Origin: JALZAA01 sp046727755
Lineage (GTDB): Bacteria > Actinomycetota > Acidimicrobiia > IMCC26256 > JACDBD01
Reading direction: 5' to 3'
NCBI GenBank assembly: GCA_046727755.1
Contig: JBKPDG010000061.1
Coordinates: 1 to 5,710 of the forward strand
DNA: 5,710 nucleotides
The position numbers and the translations under genes were made by a program. Under the pieces are notes generated by a model, which saw only the letters and a program-made list of their open reading frames with translations, searched no databases and was not told where the DNA came from. Positions 1 through 3,977 of the stretch are shown here, piece after piece. Numbering within the stretch: the first letter of the stretch is position 1; each line of letters begins with the position of its first letter.

Positions 1-299
1 GGGCCGGCCAGCGTGCGGCTGGCGACGTACTTGGGGACGCCGTTGAGCAGGCCGGTGAACGGGATCTCCTCCGGTGCTCCCGGCCAGTAGTTGGCGAAGA
101 TGTCGTAGGTCCTTCGGCCGAGGAGTAGGGCGTCCATGCTCCTCGCTTGCTCGAACATGACCCTGCCGGCCTCCTGGTCCAGCAGTGGCGCCTGCCATCC
201 GCCGTGCGTGAAGCCGCTGTCGGGATCCTCGTCGGGCCCTCCAGGCGCCTGTGCCACCCCGTCTAGCGTCACGAACTCGGTCACGATGAGCTTGCCCAT
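1..299 (-). CDS. Dihydrofolate reductase family protein (RibD C-terminal-like), N-terminal part
   Basis: The gene reads leftward and is cut by the window edge, leaving about 99 residues of a protein that is usually about 180-200 residues long. The N-terminus MGKLIVTEFVTLDG, followed by a G/P/D-rich loop with GGW at about residues 34-36, then LLLGRRTYDIFANYWP at about 58-73 and VPKYVAS further on, is the pattern of the COG0262 / RibD_C branch of the DHFR fold. LLGRRTY is the conserved strand-helix segment that contributes to NADPH binding. Many members are cytosolic reductases of unknown substrate rather than true folate enzymes, so no folate role is assigned. ATG 299 is chosen because it begins the conserved first strand and sits 5 nt after a near-perfect Shine-Dalgarno sequence. 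The gene is 237 nt from the upstream operon and probably has its own promoter, though I could not pick a convincing one. Confidence 0.9.
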   Translation of the reverse strand, partial: MGKLIVTEFVTLDGVAQAPGGPDEDPDSGFTHGGWQAPLLDQEAGRVMFEQARSMDALLLGRRTYDIFANYWPGAPEEIPFTGLLNGVPKYVASRTLAG

Positions 300-304
300 G
301 GTGT

Positions 305-312
305 CCTCCTTT
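305..312 (-). promoter_or_regulatory. Strong Shine-Dalgarno site of the DHFR-family gene
   Basis: Read on the minus strand this is AAAGGAGG, followed by a 5-nt spacer (ACACC) and the ATG at 299. It fixes that start. It stands out because none of the other five genes in the window has a comparable site. Confidence 0.85.
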
Positions 313-503
313 GCCGGGTGGCGATGCGTCCCTGTGTAGACGACCCCGCCGGGCCGGACTCACCGCCGGCGCCACGATCAACGGCCGGGGTGGCCACGAC
401 GCTCGGCTGCCTAGCGCTTGGAATCGCGAACGCACCCCGATTGCCCGTTCTGGTGCGCGGTCGCTCGCACCGATGCGGTGACGGCATCGCACGCAGGTGT
501 CCT

Positions 504-552
504 GTTCATTGGTCCTCCACCGTCGAATATCGAGGCTCAGGGACCAATGAAC
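504..552 (-). repeat. Perfect 12-bp inverted repeat at the end of the four-gene operon, possible terminator
   Basis: GTTCATTGGTCC (504-515) and GGACCAATGAAC (541-552) are exact reverse complements separated by 25 nt. The right arm lies in the last codons of the binding-protein gene (F-I-G-P) and its stop codon 537-539 falls in the loop. A secondary CCTC/GAGG pairing (514-517 with 532-535) is possible as an alternative. On the minus-strand transcript the hairpin forms right at the stop codon, which suits a terminator or a 3'-end-stabilising stem. No U-tract follows it, so a classical intrinsic terminator is not supported. Actinobacterial terminators often lack U-tracts, but a protein-binding dyad is also possible. 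The remaining gap, 300-503, shows no gene; it holds only two short 6-bp hairpins (452-471 and 471-489). Confidence 0.5.
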
Positions 553-1256
553 GCGTCGCGAAGCCTGGAGAACGCGGCCGGAGTGCGGATCCCCCACCAG
601 AACAGGTCGCGGCCGTCGACGAGCCGGACGTCGGCGTCGGGGAGCGCGTCTGCGACTTCCGTGACGTGGCGCTCCTTGAACGGGTACGGCTCGCCGGGGA
701 GCAACACGAGATCGGCGCGGCGCGCCGCGATCTCCGCGAGCGTCACTTCCGGATAGCGCTCACTCGCCTCGCCGAAGGCGTTGTCGACGCCGAACAGGTC
801 CAGCAGCGACGAGCCGTACGTGTCTCCGCTCATCGTCATCCACGGCCGCCGCCAGACGAGCACGGCGCACCGGCGCCGCTCGCTCGGAGTCGACCCGCGC
901 TGCTCGTCCAACCACCGGTCCCACCCCGGCTCGGCGAACGGCGCCGGTACCTCGGCGTCGACGGCGTCGCCGAGCGCGACCATCGCAGGGCCGACGGCTG
1001 CCACCGATCGGGGCGACATCGAGTGCATGCGCAGTCCGGCGGCAGTGAGCGTGTCGGCGTCCTCGGCCCGGTTCTCCTCGTCGTTCACGATCACCAGGTC
1101 GGGCGCCAGCGCGACGATCGCCTCGACATCCGGGTTCTTCGTGCCGCCGACCGCCGGCAGGTCGGGCTGCTCGCAGAATCGAGTGCACGCCACCGGGTCG
1201 ACGCCGAGGGCGCGCAGCGTCTCGGTGGCGGACGGGACGAGCGAGACGACGCGCAG
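537..1256 (-). CDS. Orphan BtuF-like helical-backbone substrate/metal-binding protein without signal peptide
   Basis: The predicted protein is 239 residues in the COG0614/BtuF (TroA-like, helical backbone metal receptor) superfamily. Diagnostic stretches in order are RVVSLVPSATETL (residues 2-14), VGGTKNPDVEAIVALAPDLV (about 35-54), the NDEENR segment (about 57-62), a central PWMTMSGDTYGSSLLDLFG segment (about 137-155) and the C-terminal FWWGIRTPAA. Related BtuF proteins bind cobalamin or siderophore-like ligands for an ABC importer, but this protein has no signal peptide or lipobox and no permease or ATPase gene lies nearby. It is therefore probably cytosolic, with an unknown ligand. Start choice matters. 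The first ordinary start in frame is GTG 1193, which would delete the conserved VVSLVPSATETL first strand. The frame is open back to a TGA at 1308-1310 and contains no ATG, GTG or TTG upstream of 1193, so CTG 1256 is proposed; it lies 8 nt after the TAG of the preceding gene, which suits translational coupling. Family assignment is firm; the ligand and exact start are inference. Confidence 0.85.
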   Translation of the reverse strand: MRVVSLVPSATETLRALGVDPVACTRFCEQPDLPAVGGTKNPDVEAIVALAPDLVIVNDEENRAEDADTLTAAGLRMHSMSPRSVAAVGPAMVALGDAVDAEVPAPFAEPGWDRWLDEQRGSTPSERRRCAVLVWRRPWMTMSGDTYGSSLLDLFGVDNAFGEASERYPEVTLAEIAARRADLVLLPGEPYPFKERHVTEVADALPDADVRLVDGRDLFWWGIRTPAAFSRLRDAFIGP

Positions 1257-1264
1257 AGCCGTGG

Positions 1265-1906
1265 CTACATCCGCTCGAGGAGCGCGGCCTTCTTGGACTC
1301 GAACTCCTCAACTGAGATGTGGCCCTTGTCGCGCAACGCCGCGAGCTGCTCGATCTGCTCGGGGATGCTGGCGCCTCCGACCGGCTGCGCCTGCGGCTGC
1401 GACCAGCTCGCTTGCTCGCGCGCGTTGGCTTCCATCTGGCGGTAGATCTCCTGCTGCACCCCGTCGGGATGGCGAACGTCCTCGAAGTGGGACTGGCCCT
1501 CCTGCCCGGCCGATTCGATGTCGAGATCGCCGGCGCCGATGACCCGCTCCCACACCCCTTGGAAGAAGTTGATGTTGTTGATGCGCTCGAGCGGGATCTC
1601 GACCCCGCGCTTCGCGAGCACACCCGTACGGAAGATCACGCGGTCGTCGGTGACCACGAAATACGTGAACTGCCACTGGAAGTACTTAGTCAAGAGCCAC
1701 ACGGCCCAGATCACCGCGAGGATCGCCCAGCCCCAGCCGACAACTTGCCTCACGACGTCAGGGCTGTCCCGGAGCGCAATCACGCCGATGAGCGCGAGGA
1801 ACAGCGGGATGCCGGTGAGGATGTGCTTCGAGAAGTACCACCAGTGCGGGTGGAGATCGAGCGCGACCGACTCGCCCTCGTTGATCAGGTGGCGCGGGTA
1901 GGGCAC
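1265..1906 (-). CDS. Two-TM bacterial PH-domain protein (DUF304/YdbS-like) with C-terminal SHOCT domain
   Basis: The product is a 213-residue membrane protein. A short N-terminal cap with EGESVALDLHPHWWYF (about residues 10-25) is the usual lead-in of this family. Two hydrophobic helices follow, about residues 28-46 and 55-75, separated by a short charged turn. The bacterial PH (bPH2) domain spans about 79-155 and includes the family-typical FVVTDDRVIFRTGVLAKRG and IPLERINNINFFQG stretches. A Gln/Ala-rich linker (about 161-180) leads to a SHOCT helix pair at about 181-211 (IPEQIEQLAALRDKGHIS, then EEFESKKAALL). SHOCT domains are short helical modules usually found at protein termini and thought to mediate oligomerisation. 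The molecular function is unknown; the protein probably sits in the inner membrane with the PH and SHOCT parts in the cytosol. GTG 1906 is used because MPYPRHLINEGE matches the usual family start. It follows the previous stop by 10 nt and has no Shine-Dalgarno site, suggesting coupled translation. Confidence 0.92.
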   Translation of the reverse strand: MPYPRHLINEGESVALDLHPHWWYFSKHILTGIPLFLALIGVIALRDSPDVVRQVVGWGWAILAVIWAVWLLTKYFQWQFTYFVVTDDRVIFRTGVLAKRGVEIPLERINNINFFQGVWERVIGAGDLDIESAGQEGQSHFEDVRHPDGVQQEIYRQMEANAREQASWSQPQAQPVGGASIPEQIEQLAALRDKGHISVEEFESKKAALLERM

Positions 1907-1916
1907 GGCTCGAAGA

Positions 1917-3230
1917 TTACGACGTGACGGGGCCGAGGACGCGGTCGAGATACGGGTTGGCGAACCGACCGTCGGGGTCCAGGCGGGCGCGCACGGCTTG
2001 GAAGCGCGCCCACTCGGGATACCGCGGCGCGAGAGTCTCGGCCCGCTGGTAGTGCATCTTCCCCCAGTGCGGCCGGCCGCCGACGTCGTCCATGATCGCC
2101 TCGACGCCCCGGAAGTACCGATCGAACGGCGTTCCCGCGGAGAGATGGACCGCGAGGTAGCCGGTCTCCCGGCCGTGCGCGGTGCTCAGTGGGATGTCGT
2201 CGGCCGCGGCCACTCGCAGCTCGATCGGGAAGTTGACCGCCAGCCCCTCGCCCTCGATGAGGTCGCGCACCCGCAGCAGGGTCTTGCCGAGCTCGGCCCG
2301 CGGGATGGCGTACTCCATCTCGACGAACCGCACCAGGCGCCGGCTGCAGAGCACCTCGTGGCTCACGTCGACGACCTCGGTCTTGCCGATCCCGCCGGCG
2401 ACGGTGTTCATGAGCTTCGGGACCAGATCGGGGCGGCGCCGCCCGAGCGCGGCGGCGGCGCCGAACGCGAAGTTGGCGAGCAGGATGTCGTCGCGCCACG
2501 CCTTCCAGGACGACTTGGTCCGGATCGGCTCGTCGGTCCGGTTGGCGATCTTGACGGTGGCGACATCGGTGTGCGGGAACCAGTAGCAGTCGATGTGCTC
2601 GTTGTTGTCGACGATGTCGTCGAGGTCGTCGACGAGGGCGTCGAGCGGCTGGGGCTTCTCGATCGAGTGGAGCCGGAATGCAGGTTGGCACTGGAGCGTC
2701 ACCTTCGTGATGACGCCGAGCGCGCCGAGGCCGACGCGTGCGCACGCGAACACTTCGGGCTCCTCGTCACGCGAGCAACGCAGCAATTCGCCGTCGGTGG
2801 TGACGAGCTCGAGCCCGGTGACGAAGGTTGCCAGCCCGCCGAAACGCTTCCCGCCGCCATGGGTGGCGGTCGCGATCGCACCCGAGATCGACTGGCGGTC
2901 GATGTCGCCCAGGTTGGCGAGCGCCAGCTCGCGTGTCGCCAGCTCGTCGTTCAGCTGCCAGAGTGGGATGCCACCCTCGACGGTCACCGTGCCCGCCTCG
3001 CGGTCGATCGCGATGACCCGGTTGAGCGCACCGAGGCGCAACATGCGGCCGTCCGTGCACGCGATCCCGGTGAACGAGTGGCCGGCGCCGACCACCTTGA
3101 CGGTCTGTCCCGCCCGCTTCGCCCGCAGCACCGCCTCGATGACCTCGAGCTCGCTCGCGGGCGACTCGACGGCGGCGGGGCTGCACTGCTGGTTGCGACC
3201 CCAGTTGCGCCAGCGGGCCCGGTCGCGCAT
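1917..3230 (-). CDS. FAD-dependent sugar-lactone oxidoreductase (D-arabinono-1,4-lactone oxidase family)
   Basis: The 437-residue product has the two-domain VAO/ALO architecture. The N-terminal FAD-binding_4 domain (about residues 15-185) carries the PP-loop VVGAGHSFTGIA (47-57). His51 sits where AldO- and gulonolactone-oxidase-type enzymes attach FAD covalently. Further FAD contacts are expected at GDIDRQSISGAIATATHGGG (108-127) and GLGALGVIT (167-175). The C-terminal ALO domain (about 190-437) ends with the family signature HWGK (388-391) and a DPDGRFANPYLDRVLG tail. Such enzymes oxidise aldonolactones or polyols using oxygen or another electron acceptor; the substrate and acceptor here cannot be read from sequence. 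No signal peptide or TM helix is seen, so it is probably cytosolic. Length is normal for actinobacterial members (about 430-440 residues). ATG 3230 gives MRDRARWRNWGRNQQC, matching the WxNWG(R/G)N start of the family. It follows the metallopeptidase stop by 18 nt and lacks a clear Shine-Dalgarno site. Confidence 0.93.
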   Translation of the reverse strand: MRDRARWRNWGRNQQCSPAAVESPASELEVIEAVLRAKRAGQTVKVVGAGHSFTGIACTDGRMLRLGALNRVIAIDREAGTVTVEGGIPLWQLNDELATRELALANLGDIDRQSISGAIATATHGGGKRFGGLATFVTGLELVTTDGELLRCSRDEEPEVFACARVGLGALGVITKVTLQCQPAFRLHSIEKPQPLDALVDDLDDIVDNNEHIDCYWFPHTDVATVKIANRTDEPIRTKSSWKAWRDDILLANFAFGAAAALGRRRPDLVPKLMNTVAGGIGKTEVVDVSHEVLCSRRLVRFVEMEYAIPRAELGKTLLRVRDLIEGEGLAVNFPIELRVAAADDIPLSTAHGRETGYLAVHLSAGTPFDRYFRGVEAIMDDVGGRPHWGKMHYQRAETLAPRYPEWARFQAVRARLDPDGRFANPYLDRVLGPVTS

Positions 3231-3248
3231 CGCGCGCAGCCTACGTGG

Positions 3249-3614
3249 TCATGCCCAACCGAGCTCGCGGAGGCGGGCGTCGTCGATGCCGAAGTGGTGT
3301 GCGATCTCGTGGATCACGGTGACCCGGATCTGGTGGGCGAGCTGCGCTTCGTCACCGGACCGCTCACACAATGGCCCCCGGAAGATCGTGACGCGATCGG
3401 GCATCACGCCTGCGTAGTTGAGCGGCGAGCGGTCGGTGAGCTGCACCCCCTCGTAGATGCCGAGGAGCGTGCCCGGCCGTCCGCCGAGCTGCTCGCGCGT
3501 CGGCCAGTCCTCGACGAGGACCACCACGTTGTCCATGTGCGCGGCGAGATCGGGAGGAATGGAGTCGAGCGCGTCGCCGACGAGCTCCTCGAAGCGGTCG
3601 CGCGACACCTGCAT
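3249..3614 (-). CDS. Minimal zinc metallopeptidase (DUF1025 / COG3824 family)
   Basis: The 121-residue product is a single-domain zincin of normal family length. It starts with MQVSRDRFEELVGDALDSIP, followed by a MDNVVVLVED strand (about residues 27-36). A GIYEGVQLTDRSP segment (about 52-64) and PDRVTIFRGPL (about 72-82) are typical of the family. The catalytic helix near the C-terminus is VIHEIAHHFGIDD: His102, Glu103 and His106 form HExxH, and the pattern continues as HxxGxxD with Asp112 as likely third zinc ligand. The family is widespread in Actinobacteria but its physiological substrate is unknown. There is no signal peptide or TM segment, so it is probably cytosolic. A TTG lies immediately before the ATG (3617) and could also initiate; ATG 3614 is preferred. 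It is the first gene of the likely operon. There is no Shine-Dalgarno site, and a weak -10 about 7 nt upstream would make its mRNA leaderless. Confidence 0.92.
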   Translation of the reverse strand: MQVSRDRFEELVGDALDSIPPDLAAHMDNVVVLVEDWPTREQLGGRPGTLLGIYEGVQLTDRSPLNYAGVMPDRVTIFRGPLCERSGDEAQLAHQIRVTVIHEIAHHFGIDDARLRELGWA

Positions 3615-3621
3615 CAAATTG

Positions 3622-3627
3622 AACGTA
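3622..3627 (-). promoter_or_regulatory. Possible -10 element of the four-gene operon (leaderless start)
   Basis: On the minus strand the hexamer is TACGTT, with 7 nt between its last base and the ATG at 3614. That is the distance expected if transcription starts on the ATG itself. The lack of any Shine-Dalgarno sequence fits a leaderless mRNA, which is common in Actinobacteria. The -35 region is poor (TCAAGG at 3650-3645) and overlaps the plus-strand TTGACG. The match is weak and rests mainly on position. Confidence 0.25.
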
Positions 3628-3646
3628 GCCGAGTGAACAAAGGCCC

Positions 3647-3675
3647 TTGACGGCGCGCGCCCGCGGTCGTAGGTT
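3647..3675 (+). promoter_or_regulatory. Sigma70-type promoter in front of the structured RNA region
   Basis: TTGACG (3647-3652) matches five of six bases of the -35 consensus. After an ideal 17-nt spacer, TAGGTT (3670-3675) keeps the TA...T positions of a -10. Predicted initiation near 3681-3683 coincides with the first base of the 5' hairpin of the structured RNA. It lies back to back with the minus-strand operon, so the two promoters could interfere with each other. Confidence 0.45.
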
Positions 3676-3680
3676 CACTG

Positions 3681-3906
3681 ACACCGGTGACAAGGGCACG
3701 GCACTGGTGATGTCTCAAAGGCAGCCGCCGGAATACGGGTCCGAGGAGTCGGTCGGCGACCGAACGTCGGAGTGATCCGGCGCCGGGGGGCCGGGACACC
3801 GCAATGAGGGCACCCCGCCCGCCGGGGAGCCCTCGAGGCAGTGTCCGAACGGTGAGGCCCCGAGGAGATCGGAGCTGCGACGCAGCGAAGACTACTCGGG
3901 GCCTTT
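3681..3906 (+). ncRNA. Candidate structured RNA: free small RNA or attenuator leader of the helicase gene
   Basis: Hand folding gives a series of well-formed stems. Hairpin I pairs CACCGGTG (3682-3689) with CACTGGTG (3702-3709), 8 bp including one G-U. Hairpin II stacks three stems: CGCCGGA/TCCGGCG (3726-3732/3776-3782), TCCGA/TCGGA (3740-3744/3767-3771) and TCGGTC/GACCGA (3749-3754/3758-3763). Hairpin III pairs GGACAC/GTGTCC (3794-3799/3841-3846), then across a 6x6 internal loop GAGGGC/GCCCTC (3806-3811/3829-3834), then an A-A mismatch and CCCC/GGGG (3813-3816/3824-3827). The terminator stem closes the series. The single G-U in hairpin I would become A-C on the other strand, slightly favouring plus-strand transcription. 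A promoter at its start and a terminator at its end support a discrete transcript. I do not recognise it as tmRNA, RNase P, SRP or a known riboswitch; 6S RNA is unlikely because its ends do not pair. Strong folding is expected in GC-rich DNA, so comparative evidence is lacking. An ATG-TGA ORF of 21 codons lies inside at 3710-3775. Confidence 0.4.
3855..3906 (+). terminator. GC-rich terminator-like stem ending the structured RNA
   Basis: AGGCCCCGAG (3855-3864) and CTCGGGGCCT (3895-3904) form a perfect 10-bp stem. The 30-nt apical region contains an inner hairpin, GCTGC/GCAGC (3874-3878/3882-3886). TTTCCCATTT follows on the plus strand as an imperfect U-tract, while the minus-strand side has none, which gives the orientation. 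The stem ends about 70 nt before the helicase start, so it would either end a free RNA or attenuate read-through into the helicase. The 30-nt loop is long for a simple intrinsic terminator. Confidence 0.45.
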
Positions 3907-3948
3907 CCCATTTCCGCCCTTCCCGTTTCTGGAGACGGTCCGCGGTTT

Positions 3949-3971
3949 CTGTCGTACCGGATCGGTATGGT
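3949..3971 (+). promoter_or_regulatory. RecA-NDp/PafBC-like promoter of the helicase gene
   Basis: CTGTCGTAC (3949-3957), then exactly 8 nt, then TATGGT (3966-3971) fits the layout of the mycobacterial DNA-damage promoter tTGTCRGTG-N8-TANNNT. The TGTCR core, the spacing and TANNNT match; the last three bases of the upstream element do not. The -10 ends 6 nt before GTG 3978, so transcription would begin on the start codon, in line with the absence of a Shine-Dalgarno site. The dyad TACCG-GAT-CGGTA (3955-3967) overlaps the motif. A DNA-repair helicase is a sensible target, but the partial match makes this tentative. Confidence 0.35.
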
Positions 3972-3977
3972 CCTCGG

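Noticed and set aside
452..489. Two adjacent 6-bp hairpins, GGTGCG/CGCACC (452-457/466-471) and CGATGC/GCATCG (471-476/484-489)
   Set aside because: Six-bp stems are common by chance at this base composition and they have no terminator tail. They are mentioned only as possible extra structure after the 12-bp inverted repeat.
300..503. Promoter for the DHFR-family gene
   Set aside because: TTGATC and TACACA-like hexamers exist on the minus strand, but their spacing (37 nt) is wrong and no better pair was found.
318..1445. Long plus-strand open frame of 375 codons
   Set aside because: It runs opposite two well-supported minus-strand genes, and its Arg/Ala/Val-rich product matches no family. 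Long open antisense frames are expected in GC-rich DNA.
1998..3650. Plus-strand open frame of 550 codons opposite the oxidoreductase and metallopeptidase
   Set aside because: The minus strand encodes clear FAD-oxidoreductase and HExxH motifs; the plus-strand product is low-complexity Asp/Val/Arg/Glu-rich and is an artefact of codon bias.
3681..3906. Identification of the structured region as a known RNA (tmRNA, RNase P, SRP, 6S, cobalamin or c-di-AMP riboswitch)
   Set aside because: None of the signature sequences I know for these RNAs could be found, and the ends do not pair as in 6S RNA. It is left unnamed.
3804..3977. N-terminal extension of the helicase from ATG 3804 (or GTG 3852), in frame and without stops
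   Set aside because: The 58 extra residues are Arg/Pro/Ser-rich and unlike any helicase N-terminus. By hand count only about 60% of their codons end in G or C, against nearly all in the helicase proper. The family normally begins just before the DPL-LDD-QREAV segment, which GTG 3978 provides.
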